A stretch of DNA of 64,000 bases from Lacticaseibacillus pantheris DSM 15945 = JCM 12539 = NBRC 106106 (lineage in GTDB: Bacteria; Bacillota; Bacilli; Lactobacillales; Lactobacillaceae), in the NCBI RefSeq assembly GCF_001311175.1, contig NZ_BBAI01000003.1, forward strand, positions 1 to 64,000, given 5' to 3'. The position numbers and the translations under genes are program-made. Position 1 is the stretch's first letter. Each line of letters begins with the position of its first letter. The notes below the pieces were generated by a model. The model saw only the letters and a program-made list of their open reading frames with translations. It was not told the DNA's origin and searched no databases. Shown here one piece after another: positions 20,945 through 30,035 of this stretch.

Positions 20945-21341
20945 GTACATAAATCTTTGAACGGAATTGGTTAGGTGCATTGGCGCACAGAGACCCTGCG
21001 GTGCTGGGAAGCGGGGGGCCACCACCTATCCTCACATCCGCGAGTGGGACGTTGAAGCCTGTTAGTAGGCGTCCTCGGTTGGGCCCGTTAGCGCCGTGGT
21101 TGTTGAAGCAACCAGCTAAGGTAATACCGGTGACGGTATTGCGTACATGAGGTGGAACCGCGAAGCTAATTCGCCCTCTGATGACTCCGGTCATCAGGGG
21201 GCTTTTTTTATTTGCGCAACTGCACATGGCTGGTACCCAACAACCACATAAGGTTAGCCGTGTGAGCGGCTAACGTATCAGAGGTGGAACCGCGCATGGC
21301 GCCCTCTGTGGTTACTAAGGTAATCACAGGGGGCGCTTTTT
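20945..21341 (+). promoter_or_regulatory. T-box leader with two antiterminator-terminator units
   Basis: AGGTGGAACCGCG occurs twice, at 21150-21162 and 21282-21294. Each copy is followed by its own terminator: GCCCTCTGATGAC/GTCATCAGGGGGC with T7 ending near 21209, and GCGCCCTCTGTG/CACAGGGGGCGC with T5 ending near 21341. Only the first has room for a full stem I (about 20945-21140); about 70 bases precede the second. It controls an amino-acid uptake operon. The specifier codon was not resolved. Confidence 0.85.
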
Positions 21342-21362
21342 AAATTGAAGGGGGAAGTTATT

Positions 21363-22019
21363 ATGCAATACATTGCCGAAATTATGCCCGCCCTGCTCAA
21401 GGGCACCTGGACAACGCTCTGGGTATTTGTTATCACGTTGGTTTGCTCGTTACCACTAGGCTTGGTGCTGTCGCCAGGACTGGGCTCTCGCTCAAAAAAT
21501 CCGCTGGCGGTTGCGTTACGGTGGTTGCTGAGTGCTTATACTTGGATTTTCCGTGGCACGCCACTCTTGCTGCAGATGATTTTCATCTTCTACGGATTAC
21601 CAACCATCCACATTGTCTTTGACCGCAATTCGGCCGTTCTGGTAACGTTCATCCTGAACTACGCGGCGTACTTCGCGGAAATCTTCCGTGGTGGCTACCA
21701 GGCAATCGACAAAGGCCAATTCGAGGCGGCAACCGTCCTCAAAATGTCGCGCTGGCAGACATTCCGCTACGTAATTATGGGTCAGATTACCAAGATCGTT
21801 TTACCAAGTATTGGGAACGAAACAATCAACCTGATCAAGGACAGCTCGCTGGTATACGTTATCGGGATTGGCGACCTGCTCCGTGCCGGTAACATTGCCG
21901 CCAGTCGCGACGTGACGCTGGTACCGTACCTGTTGGTAGGGGTCATTTACCTGTTCCTGACGTTCATATTGACCGTCGCGCAGAAGCGGGTTGAGAAGCG
22001 CTTTGCCTTTTACCGTTAG
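21363..22019 (+). CDS. Amino-acid ABC transporter, permease
   Basis: A HisM/GlnP-type inner-membrane subunit of a polar amino-acid importer, 218 residues with about five hydrophobic helices. The cytoplasmic EAA loop reads EAATVLKMSRWQTFRYVIMGQ, and YTWIFRGTPLLLQM is the typical N-terminal signature. I start at the ATG after GGGGGAAG rather than at the earlier TTG. First gene of a permease-ATPase-binding protein operon under T-box control, so the substrate should be the amino acid sensed by the T-box. Confidence 0.93.
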   Translation: MQYIAEIMPALLKGTWTTLWVFVITLVCSLPLGLVLSPGLGSRSKNPLAVALRWLLSAYTWIFRGTPLLLQMIFIFYGLPTIHIVFDRNSAVLVTFILNYAAYFAEIFRGGYQAIDKGQFEAATVLKMSRWQTFRYVIMGQITKIVLPSIGNETINLIKDSSLVYVIGIGDLLRAGNIAASRDVTLVPYLLVGVIYLFLTFILTVAQKRVEKRFAFYR

Positions 22020-22058
22020 TCAAAGCCGAGCGTAACCAGGCGTTTAGGAGGAATCATT

Positions 22059-22694
22059 ATGCTGGAATTAAGTGGAATTAGTAAACAATTTGGTAGTCGC
22101 AATATTCTCAACGGTTTGAACTTGACCGTTCCTGACGGGCAGACACTTGCTATCGTTGGACCTTCAGGGGTGGGTAAAACAACTTTGCTGCGGATTATCG
22201 CGGGTCTGGAGTCGGCTGATGCCGGAACCATCGCGTGGGATGGTCAGGCAACCATTCCAGAGCAGCTACGCGAACAGGGAATTCTTGGGGTAGTGTTCCA
22301 GGGCTTTGAACTGTTCCCACAGTATACGGTACGGCGCAACATCACGCTCGCCCCGACCTTAACGGGGGCAACCAAAGCCGCTGCGGATGCTCGTGCCAAC
22401 ACGCTGATGGAGCAACTGGAGTTGACGGACCAGGCTGATGCCTACCCGTACACGCTGTCAGGTGGACAAAAGCAACGGGTCGCCATTGCGCGGGCCCTCG
22501 CGCTCGATCCACAAGTGTTGCTTTACGACGAGCCGACTAGTGCTTTGGACCCGGCTTTGCGCGATAACGTGGCCGCATTGGTTAACCAACTGAAGCAGGG
22601 GGGGATGACCCAGGTTGTGGTGACTCACGATATGGACTTTGCCCGGAGCGTGGCGGATAACGTCTTCACAATGCCAACCGGAACGGAGGCGTAA
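22059..22694 (+). CDS. Amino-acid ABC transporter, ATP-binding protein
   Basis: 211 residues of the GlnQ/HisP class. Walker A is GPSGVGKTT near residue 34, the signature YTLSGGQKQRVAIARALA, and Walker B QVLLYDEPTSALDP, followed by the switch His in VVTHDMDFARSV. TAGGAGG precedes the ATG. It is somewhat shorter than the usual 240-residue GlnQ proteins, ending soon after the H-loop. Cotranscribed with the flanking permease and binding-protein genes. Confidence 0.95.
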   Translation: MLELSGISKQFGSRNILNGLNLTVPDGQTLAIVGPSGVGKTTLLRIIAGLESADAGTIAWDGQATIPEQLREQGILGVVFQGFELFPQYTVRRNITLAPTLTGATKAAADARANTLMEQLELTDQADAYPYTLSGGQKQRVAIARALALDPQVLLYDEPTSALDPALRDNVAALVNQLKQGGMTQVVVTHDMDFARSVADNVFTMPTGTEA

Positions 22695-22698
22695 ACCT

Positions 22699-23513
22699 AT
22701 GCGAAAATTTTGGAAAGTAGCGGTGGCGGGGCTACTGGCGCTGGTCGCGGTCACCAGTCTGTCGCTTGCGCCCGGACGACCGCCAAGAACTCATGGCCCC
22801 GCATCGAAAAGACCAAGAAGGTGGTTATCGGTTTGGATGACACCTTTGTACCGATGGGTTTTCGTGAAAAGAACGGCCAGCTCGAAGGGTTTGACATTGA
22901 CCTAGCGAAGGCGGTGTTTAAGCGTTACGGCATCAAGGCGGACTTCCAGACCATTGACTGGTCAATGAAGGAAACCGAATTGCGCAACCAAACCATCGAT
23001 TTGATTTGGAACGGTTATACGGTCACCCCGGAACGCGAAAAGCAGGTACTGTTCTCTGACACTTACCTGAAGAACTATCAGGTGCTGGTAACCAAGCGTA
23101 ATGACAACATCAAGTCGTTTGCGGATATGGCCGGTAAGACGGTTGGGGCCCAGACGGACTCCAGTGGGGCGGCGGACATTGATGCTGAGCCTAAAAAGCT
23201 GAAGGATATTATTAAGGGCAAGGAGCCCGTACTGTACGATACTTACGATAAGGCGTTCATCGACCTCAACGCCGGGCGGATTCAGGGGATTGCCATTGAT
23301 GGTGTGTACGCGCGTTACTACGTGGCTCACCAGCCTAACCCGCAGAAGTACCGGATTGTTGACGGCACGTTCCCGGCTGAGAAGTTCGCGGTGGGGATGC
23401 GCAAAGGTGACACCCAACTGGCGGCAAAGATTAACGCCAGCCTGAAAGTATTGCAGAAGGACGGGACCATCGCGAAGTTGCAGCGCAAATGGTTCGGCGA
23501 AGCGACACAATAA
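22699..23513 (+). CDS. Amino-acid ABC transporter, substrate-binding lipoprotein (frameshifted)
   Basis: SBP family 3 extracellular amino-acid receptor. A signal peptide starts MRKFWKVAVAGLLALVAVTSL. One base is missing near 22765; restoring a G gives the lipobox LVAC and the mature chain CARTTAKNSWPRIEKTKKVVIGLDDTF. Family signatures are GFDIDLAKAVFKRYG and YLKNYQVLVTKR. About 271 residues. The ATG lies five bases after the ATPase stop. Last gene of the operon. Confidence 0.92.
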
Positions 23514-23621
23514 TTGGTGGTCAGATGCTTGGCGTTCGTCCTATTTTGTAGCGAAAGCTTGACGGTGATGCGGTGATTGCGTATGCTATTCCTTGTAACC
23601 GTTATTATTAATAGTAAGTAA

Positions 23622-23697
23622 CCTTCACAAAGGGGTGCCGTAAGGCTGAGAAATACCCTTCGAACCTGTTTCGTTAGCACGAGCGTAGGGATTGTGA
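23622..23697 (+). promoter_or_regulatory. TPP riboswitch (THI box)
   Basis: Contains the conserved aptamer strings GGGGTGC, GCTGAGAAATACCC, GAACCTG and the closing CGTAGGGA. It binds thiamine pyrophosphate and controls the downstream thiT. Confidence 0.95.
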
Positions 23698-23705
23698 AAT
23701 GAGGC

Positions 23706-23760
23706 AAACTGTCTCCTTTGTGGTGGGTGAGTGTATACACAACACAAGGGAGGCTTTTTT
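23706..23760 (+). terminator. Expression platform of the thiT riboswitch
   Basis: CTCCTTTGTG can pair with CACAAGGGAG, followed by seven T and then the thiT ATG. The 3' arm contains the GGGAGG ribosome site, so the hairpin could stop transcription and also block translation when TPP is bound. Confidence 0.7.
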
Positions 23761-23761
23761 T

Positions 23762-24322
23762 ATGGGACGACAACGGGTACGCATTATGGTGGAGGTCGCC
23801 GTGATGGCCGCGGTTGCCACTGCTTTGCATGTGATTCCGCACACTACAGGGGTTTCCGCGATTGAACTAGAGTGGGGCATTATTCCTATCGTGGTGTTGG
23901 CGCTACGGCGTGGTACAGGCGCGGCCATGATGGGTGGCTTGATTTGGGGTGTACTGGACATGATCCTGTTTGGGTTGGCGTCGGGCAGTGTGCTTAACCC
24001 GATTCAAGGAATTGTGGAATACCCCATTGCATTCACTTGCGCCGGCTTGGCGGGTATTAGTTACCGGGCATTCCAAAGTGGACAGCGAGGACGTCAGGTG
24101 GGAGCCATTATTACGGCGGCGTTTGTGGGTACCTTTGCCAAGTACTTCTGGCACTTTATTGCCGGCTGGATTTTCTGGGGGAGTTACGCACCAAAGGGAC
24201 AGGCTGCATGGTTGTACTCGCTGATTATCAATGGCGGGTCAGCACTATTTACCACGGTGGCAGCGATTGTGGCGGTACTGTTGGTTTACCGGCTAGCTCC
24301 GCAGCTGCTACGGGAGCCGTAG
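23762..24322 (+). CDS. thiT: Thiamine-specific ECF transporter S component ThiT
   Basis: A small membrane protein of 186 residues with about six helices that binds thiamine outside and works with the shared ECF module (not in this window). Typical ThiT parts are the VMAAVATALHVIP first helix and the thiamine-binding region FAKYFWHFIAGWIFWGSYAP. The ATG at 23762 follows GGGAGG. The TPP riboswitch upstream supports the thiamine role. Confidence 0.95.
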   Translation: MGRQRVRIMVEVAVMAAVATALHVIPHTTGVSAIELEWGIIPIVVLALRRGTGAAMMGGLIWGVLDMILFGLASGSVLNPIQGIVEYPIAFTCAGLAGISYRAFQSGQRGRQVGAIITAAFVGTFAKYFWHFIAGWIFWGSYAPKGQAAWLYSLIINGGSALFTTVAAIVAVLLVYRLAPQLLREP

Positions 24323-24331
24323 TCTTAGGTA

Positions 24332-24375
24332 CAATCAAAAAGCGTGTGGGCCAAAGCCCACAAGCTTTTTGATTG
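24332..24375. terminator. Bidirectional terminator between thiT and the DUF4044-like gene
   Basis: CAATCAAAAAGC and GCTTTTTGATTG arms around GTGGGC/GCCCAC. The A- and T-tracts make it usable from both strands by the two convergent genes. Confidence 0.85.
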
Positions 24376-24392
24376 CGTCAATTAGTAACTGA

Positions 24393-24536
24393 TTATTGGA
24401 ACGCGGCCACGGCGGTAAACACCACGCCGAGAACCGTAATGAGAATCATGACCCAAACGAAAATCTGGGTGACGTGCTGGAAGGCAGATTTGTGTTCCTT
24501 TTCCGCCTTGACCTTGCTAACGTTGACCTTGCTCAT
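24393..24536 (-). CDS. DUF4044-like small membrane protein
   Basis: 47 residues: a charged N-terminus (SKVNVSKVKAEKEHKSAF) and one C-terminal transmembrane helix (VTQIFVWVMILITVLGVVFTAV). The ATG at 24536 has GGAGGTG upstream, which decides against longer starts. It resembles the short DUF4044 family of lactic acid bacteria. The function is unknown. It converges on thiT. Confidence 0.65.
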   Translation of the reverse strand: MSKVNVSKVKAEKEHKSAFQHVTQIFVWVMILITVLGVVFTAVAAFQ

Positions 24537-24639
24537 GCGTACACCTCCGTGACTGAAACAATATCCTGAGTGCATTGTACATTGTTTTCCGCCATTCGGC
24601 AAATTCCGGCCTTAGTCGGATGTGCTGTGGTGGCGTGGT

Positions 24640-25445
24640 GGTTCTGGCCGGTGGGGGTGCTGCGAGGTACTGCGACTTGGTGGACCGCTGCGGTGGCTGT
24701 CCGTACTGGTGTGGTGGTTCCGGTTGAGCCGCTGGTCCCCGCGACCGGCTACGTGCCTCACGCCCGTGCCGGGCTACCGCGAATTGGCGTAGCCCGAGCA
24801 AAACCCGCTCGGTCTAACCAATTTGATTCTGTAAATCGTAACTGCCAGTAAGTGCTTGCGCACCCACTGGCAGTAACTCTAACAGAACTACGGGCATGCA
24901 GCCGTCGCGGGACCCAGCCGCTCAACCTCCACCACCACACCAGTACGACCAACGGTAGGTGTTGATCTTTATGTTTACGAAGGAGTTTACAGTCCCAATT
25001 GAAATAGTAGAACCGCCCCGCGCAAATCTGTAGTCATATTCACGTGATTACTGGAGCTTATTCCGGTACGAGTTCGGTCAGGTAATGTATTGGTATAGGA
25101 CTAGGCTCAAGAGATTAGAGACCACGAAATATCGGGAACCCGCGGGTGGGCTTTGGGACGGAGGCGTCGTGTCCGGAGACGTGGTTGCTGTGACCCCGGA
25201 GCGCCGTAGGAACGTAGTGACGTACGGCGGCAAAGTTTATAGACCGAGTGGTTTCCTCGGGCTATAAACTTCGTGGGAGGCCGGAACGGCCGGAGCGTGC
25301 GGGTATAGCAATCACGGCGTAGGGCACGTAAGCCGCAGTCCCAAAGCCCACCTGCGGGTTCGCAACAACCCAACCTTCGCCCTAGCTGTGGTTACCGCGG
25401 AGCACCCCACGTAAGCCGTAGCTCCCCGGCCCAACCCACGCTGCC
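24640..25445 (+). repeat. Structured intergenic element E4 (composite)
   Basis: The first module (24640 to about 24955) carries hairpin AATTGGCGTAGCCCGAG/CTCGGTCTAACCAATT and ACTGCCAGTAAGTGC/GCACCCACTGGCAGT. The linker (24958-25128) includes TATGTTTACGAAGGAGTTTA, found inverted in E5. The second module is closed by GAACCCGCGGGTGGGCTTTG pairing with CAAAGCCCACCTGCGGGTTC, and contains CGCCGTA/TACGGCG and AGTTTATAG/CTATAAACT (25234/25262) around GAGTGGTTTCCTC. No coding potential is apparent. Confidence 0.8.
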
Positions 25446-25519
25446 GGTGACCACTACTGCTGCAGGTACCAAACACCAACCCGTGAATTTTTGGTACAAT
25501 CGGAGTAGAGGTGAATGAC

Positions 25520-25852
25520 ATGCATACTGTCGGTTTGGTTTTACCCCTGGTGTGGTTAGTGGTAACGCTAGCTCTGTGGGTGCTGGTGCGCCATCGTCGT
25601 CGTGGGTTGAAGCCGTTGCTACTCCTAATCCCGGTCGTGAACGGTGCGGGCATCATCTTGTTAACGTGGTCACACCCTGACTACCTGTTCGTGTGCGCCT
25701 TTGCGACTTGCTTGGTTGCACTCATTTGGGTGGGGGTGACCATCTACCGGGAATATGACTTATTATTCAAACGGTACTTTACCCAGCTCGCTGGTATTTT
25801 AGGGGTCCTGTCAACCGTTTGGTGGGTCGGCGCCATCATTTGGACCGCTTAA
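25520..25852 (+). CDS. DUF3397-like small integral membrane protein
   Basis: About 110 residues, very hydrophobic with three or four predicted helices (VLPLVWLVVTLALWVL, LLLLIPVVNGAGIILL, FVCAFATCLVALIWVGV, LAGILGVLSTVWWVGAI). Its position just upstream of mraZ matches the DUF3397 proteins of Lactobacillales; identification rests on that and on topology. The ATG at 25520 follows GAGGTG; an in-frame GTG at 25511 is the alternative. Function unknown. Confidence 0.6.
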   Translation: MHTVGLVLPLVWLVVTLALWVLVRHRRRGLKPLLLLIPVVNGAGIILLTWSHPDYLFVCAFATCLVALIWVGVTIYREYDLLFKRYFTQLAGILGVLSTVWWVGAIIWTA

Positions 25853-25941
25853 TAACACGAACAAGGGTTCGATTTGGGCGAAATCACCACCTAATTGCCC
25901 AAAATAGGGGCGCAGTCCCCACCACTCCCCACATACCCGTT

Positions 25942-25973
25942 AAGGCCCGAAAGCCAATGCTTTCGGGCCTTTT
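25942..25973 (+). terminator. Terminator before mraZ
   Basis: AAGGCCCGAAAGC-CAAT-GCTTTCGGGCCTT followed by TT. Confidence 0.85.
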
Positions 25974-26007
25974 GCTTGCCTTTTGTTTAAGGTCATCGTC
26001 AAATAAG

Positions 26008-26062
26008 TGGAAAGTGTGGAGAAAATAACACAAATTGTGGTGGGAAGTGGGGGATTGTGGTA
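26008..26062 (+). promoter_or_regulatory. Putative MraZ operator and promoter of the division cluster
   Basis: Direct G-rich repeats (GGAAAGTGTGG, GTGGTGGGAAGTGGGGG) lie just before a TAATAT-type -10. MraZ proteins bind short tandem TGGGN or AAAGTG repeats upstream of their own gene, so this is the likely autoregulatory site. Confidence 0.55.
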
Positions 26063-26092
26063 ATATTAGAATCATGAAGGGAGGTGCCGTCT

Positions 26093-26524
26093 ATGTTCAT
26101 GGGTGAGTTTCATCACAACTTGGATGCAAAGGGACGTTTAATTATCCCCGCAAAGTTCCGCGAACAACTGGGTGATGACTTTGTTTTGACCCGCGGGATG
26201 GACGGCTGCCTCTTTGGTTATCCCCAGTCGGAATGGGCCAAGCTGCAGGAAAAGCTACAAACCCTGCCGCTAACCCAGAAGAACGCCCGGACCTTTGTTC
26301 GTCTGCTGTACTCCGCAGCCACGGAGTGTGAGCTGGACAAGCAGGGCCGGATCAACGTTCCTAAACCGCTGATGACCCACGCAGCTTTGGATAAGGCCTG
26401 CGTACTGGTCGGGGTTGCCAACCGCATCGAAATTTGGAGCACCGAACGTTGGGAACAATTTGCAACGGACGCTGAGTCAGACTTCGATGAAATTTCTGAA
26501 AACTTAATGGACTTCGGGTTATAG
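26093..26524 (+). CDS. mraZ: Transcriptional regulator / division protein MraZ
   Basis: 143 residues with two AbrB/MazE-like SpoVT repeats. The start [24 protein letters not shown] is typical and GGGAGGTG precedes this ATG. The second half repeats the DxxGR motif ([13 protein letters not shown]). It binds DNA at its own promoter and heads the division and cell-wall cluster. rsmH begins three bases after its stop. Confidence 0.95.
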   Translation: MFMGEFHHNLDAKGRLIIPAKFREQLGDDFVLTRGMDGCLFGYPQSEWAKLQEKLQTLPLTQKNARTFVRLLYSAATECELDKQGRINVPKPLMTHAALDKACVLVGVANRIEIWSTERWEQFATDAESDFDEISENLMDFGL

Positions 26525-26527
26525 CTT

Positions 26528-27463
26528 ATGACGTATACACACGAGACAGTATTACTACATGCAGGGGTTGAAGCTCTTGCCATCAAGCCAGACGGAATAT
26601 ACGTTGACGCTACCTTGGGACGTGCCGGGCATACGCAGTTGATTCTGAGTCACCTGCAAGACGGCCAGCTCTACTCCTTTGATCAGGATGCCGAAGCCAT
26701 TGCCGCGGTTGAACACCAATTACAGCCATTTCCAGCCAACCTACACCTGCTACATACGAACTTTCGTAACTTACAATCGGCACTGGCGGCGGAAGACGTA
26801 CGTGGATTCGACGGCATTATCTACGACCTCGGCGTTTCCAGTCCACAATTTGATGAATCTACGCGCGGGTTTTCGTACCGGTTTGATGCACCCTTGGATA
26901 TGCGGATGGATCAGAGTCAAACGTTGACTGCCCGCACCATCATTAATGAGTGGCCATTTGGTGAGTTGGTTCGCATCTTCAGCCGTTATGGGGAAGAAAA
27001 ATTCGCCAAGCAGATTGCCCGGCAGATTGAGCAGGCTCGGGCACAGCACCCAGTTGAAACCACGTTTGAGTTGGTCGATCTGATTAAGGCCGGTATACCT
27101 GCCGCTGCTCGACGGACTGGTGGTCATCCGGCGAAAAAAGTCTTCCAGGCCGTTCGGATCGCCGTTAACGATGAACTCGGTGCCCTTGAGGAATCGCTGA
27201 CGCAGGCGATTGCCACCGTCAATCCTGGTGGACGCATTGCCGTCATTACCTTCCAATCCTTAGAGGACCGGTTGGTCAAGACGATGTTTAAGGAACAAAC
27301 TCAGGTGGCGGATGTGCCCCGTGGGTTACCGGTCATTCCGGATAGCGCCCAGCCAGACTTTAAGCTAGTATCACGCAAACCGATTTTACCTAGTAATGAA
27401 GAAATCACACACAACCACCGCGCACACAGCGCCAAGCTCCGGGTGCTGGAACGGTTAATGTAG
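26528..27463 (+). CDS. rsmH: 16S rRNA (cytosine1402-N4)-methyltransferase RsmH
   Basis: SAM-dependent methyltransferase modifying C1402 of 16S rRNA in the decoding centre. 311 residues, starting [17 protein letters not shown], with the SAM-binding [16 protein letters not shown] and the family motif GISSPQFDE-like [20 protein letters not shown]. Intact. The stop lies 11 bases before the ftsL start, within the same operon. Confidence 0.95.
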   Translation: MTYTHETVLLHAGVEALAIKPDGIYVDATLGRAGHTQLILSHLQDGQLYSFDQDAEAIAAVEHQLQPFPANLHLLHTNFRNLQSALAAEDVRGFDGIIYDLGVSSPQFDESTRGFSYRFDAPLDMRMDQSQTLTARTIINEWPFGELVRIFSRYGEEKFAKQIARQIEQARAQHPVETTFELVDLIKAGIPAAARRTGGHPAKKVFQAVRIAVNDELGALEESLTQAIATVNPGGRIAVITFQSLEDRLVKTMFKEQTQVADVPRGLPVIPDSAQPDFKLVSRKPILPSNEEITHNHRAHSAKLRVLERLM

Positions 27464-27474
27464 GGGGTATCATT

Positions 27475-27863
27475 ATGGACAATACAGCAAGAAAATTTGA
27501 TGCGGCCGCACCACAGCTACGGCCGACGCCACAACCACAAACCCGGCCGTACCATCGGCGCGACCGAAGACGGTTGCACAACCCCAGCGGGTGCCGTTCA
27601 GCATGGTGGAACGCGTGCTCACCGCTTGCATTGGGCTGGCGACCGTGGGCATCGCATTATTAATACTTAGCACTCAGTTTGGGTTAGCGTCCACCACGCG
27701 TACATATCAAAACCTTCAAACGAAGATTACCAGCGCTTCCGACCGCGTGACCAATTACCAACAGTCGGTTGGGGAACTGACCGCTTCGAGCCGGCTAGCC
27801 GCCTTTGCCCAGCAGCACGGGCTGACGGTTAACGACGGTAATATCAAGCAGGTTACCAAATGA
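27475..27863 (+). CDS. ftsL: Cell division protein FtsL (frameshifted)
   Basis: A small bitopic divisome protein. A polar N-terminus (MDNTARKFDAAAPQLRPTPQ) leads to a transmembrane helix (VLTACIGLATVGIALLILST) and a coiled coil with FtsL-like residues (RTYQNLQTKITSASDRVTNYQQ). The N-terminal part and the rest are in different frames, with the break in the first 35 codons. About 129 residues. The stop overlaps the start of pbp2B by four bases. Sequence similarity between FtsL proteins is weak; position is the main support. Confidence 0.85.
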
Positions 27864-30020
27864 ATAAGCAATCAAAACAACGGTTTTCAAAATCGCGCCT
27901 CCGGATGAACCGCCAAGTCTTTGGTGTCTTGATATTGGTGATTACACTGGTCGTCTTCTGCGTTTTTGTTTATCGTTTTTGTGTTATTTCCGGGGGGTAT
28001 GTTGACGCACATAACCTCAAGAAGAGCCGGCTAACCCAAGAAACACGGACCTCGGTGCTGCAGGCCCAGCGGGGAAGCATTGTTGACGCGAATGGTAACA
28101 CGATTGCGACAGCCAGCAAAACCTACTCGATTTATGCTGTTATTCGGCCGCTATACTCGGGTGACAAAGAAAAACTGGTGACCGATAAGGAACGCACAGC
28201 GACGGAATTGGCCAAGTACCTGCCGTTGGCGAAAGACAAGATTTTGGTCTACCTGAATCCAACCAGCAAGAAGACCAAGCAGGTGGAATTCGGTTCTGCT
28301 GGTAGTGGGTTGTCGCTGGCAATCAAACAGCAGATCAGCAAGTTGAAGCTGCCAGGTATTCACTTCACCAGCGAGTCCTCACGCCTGTATGAAGATGATA
28401 TCTTTGCCTCACACGTTATCGGTCAGACTACGGTTAAGGGGACTGGCGATGACGCGACGATTGTGGGCACGATGGGACTGGAAAAGTATTTCAACAGCCT
28501 GCTGTCGGGTAAAAATGGGCACACGTCCAGCCAGGTGGATAACTACGGCTACCAGTTAAGTACCAGCAAGGCGCAAACCGTCGCGGCCAAAAACGGCGGT
28601 ACCGTGTACACAACCATTAATAGCAACCTACAAAACTACTTGGAATCATTGATGAGCAATGTACAGACCGAGTACGACCCTAAAGAAATGACGGCCGTGC
28701 TCATGAATGCCAAAACGGGGGCGATCATCGCTGCGAGTCAGCGGCCGACGTTCTCACTACAAACCGGGGACGGAATTAGTGACATGTGGCGTGATGCGCT
28801 AGTACAAGACGCGTACGAACCGGGGTCCGTGATGAAAATCATGACCCTGTCCGCGGCAATTAACTCCGGTCACTACAACCCGAACGAATACTATCAATCC
28901 GGTAGCATTCAGGTGGGCGACACGACTTTGTACGACTGGAACCGCAGTGTTGGGGCACCATTCCTTTGTCAGAGGCCTTCACCCGTAGCAGTAACGTGGG
29001 GATGGTTAAACTGGAAGAGGACATGGGTAGCTCAACGTGGCATCACTACCTGAAGAAGTTTGGTTTTGGTAAGAAGACGGGCGTGACGCTACCGAGTGAA
29101 AATCCGGGTACGCTGTCGTTTAGCAACTCTACCACCCAAGCCACTACTGCGTATGGTCAAGGGGTGAACGTTACCGTGATGCAAATGTTACAGGCGATGT
29201 CGGCTGTGTCCAATAACGGGGTCATGCTGAAACCACGGATTATCAGTAAAACCGTGGCCGCTAACGGTACGGTGACAAAGTACGGCAAGCAGACCGAGGG
29301 CCGGATTATTAAGTCCAGCACCGCTAAAGACGTTCGTAAGGCCATGGTGCAAGTTGTGCAGTCCGATATTGGTACCGGTGGTGCTTATAAGATGGATGGC
29401 GTCGACGTCGGCGTTAAAACCGGTACCGCTCAAATCGCCGGGAACAATGGTTACCTGACTGGTGCTTCGAACTATATCTTCAGTGTTGCCGGTATGGTGC
29501 CGTCGAAGAATCCAAAGTACCTGTTGTACATCACCATGAAGCAGCCGCAAAACTACACGAAGTCGGCCGAAGAAATGATGGCCGAAATTTTCAAACCGCT
29601 GATTACACGCGCCCTGGCTTTGGACGCGGCCAGCATGATGCGGCGAATACGACCACCACTGAGGACACGACCAGCGCTAAGATGGTGGCAGTAACGAATA
29701 AGTCAACTTCTGCCGCCCAATCGGAGCTCACCAACGCTGGCTATAACGTTGCCACGGTGGGTACTGGGAGCAAAGTTGTGCAGCAATTGCCGGTGGCGGG
29801 ACAGACCGCGCTGAACGGCAGCCGGGTGCTTTTACTCACCAACGGTGCAATGACCATGCCAGATGTCAGTGGTTGGTCTAAATCGGATGTGTTAAAATTG
29901 GCCCAGATTACCGGAAAGAAATTTAAGTTGAAGGGTTCCGGTTACGCAAGTGCACAGAGCATCAAGGCAGGTGCGTTAATCCCTGATACAGGCGGTACCA
30001 TTACGTTTACCGCACAATAG
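27860..30020 (+). CDS. pbp2B: Penicillin-binding protein 2B, septal transpeptidase (frameshifted)
   Basis: Class B PBP that cross-links septal peptidoglycan. A cytoplasmic basic tail and one membrane helix (VLILVITLVVFCVFVYRF) precede the dimerisation domain, then the transpeptidase motifs: SVMK with Ser near residue 323 (YEPGSVMKIMTL), SSN (FTRSSNVGMVKL) and KTGT (GVKTGTAQIAG). Two C-terminal PASTA domains follow. Breaks near 28965 (just before the SSN motif) and near 29640. About 720 residues when repaired. Confidence 0.92.
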
Positions 30021-30035
30021 AAAACGAGGTTTACC

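Noticed and set aside
20040..25445. Insertion sequence with transposase
   Set aside because: The linkers and modules carry no reading frame resembling a transposase. A non-autonomous element stays possible.
28960..29700. Programmed ribosomal frameshifting in pbp2B, mraY or ptsI
   Set aside because: No slippery heptamer with a downstream structure is evident, and the breaks are scattered through unrelated housekeeping genes.
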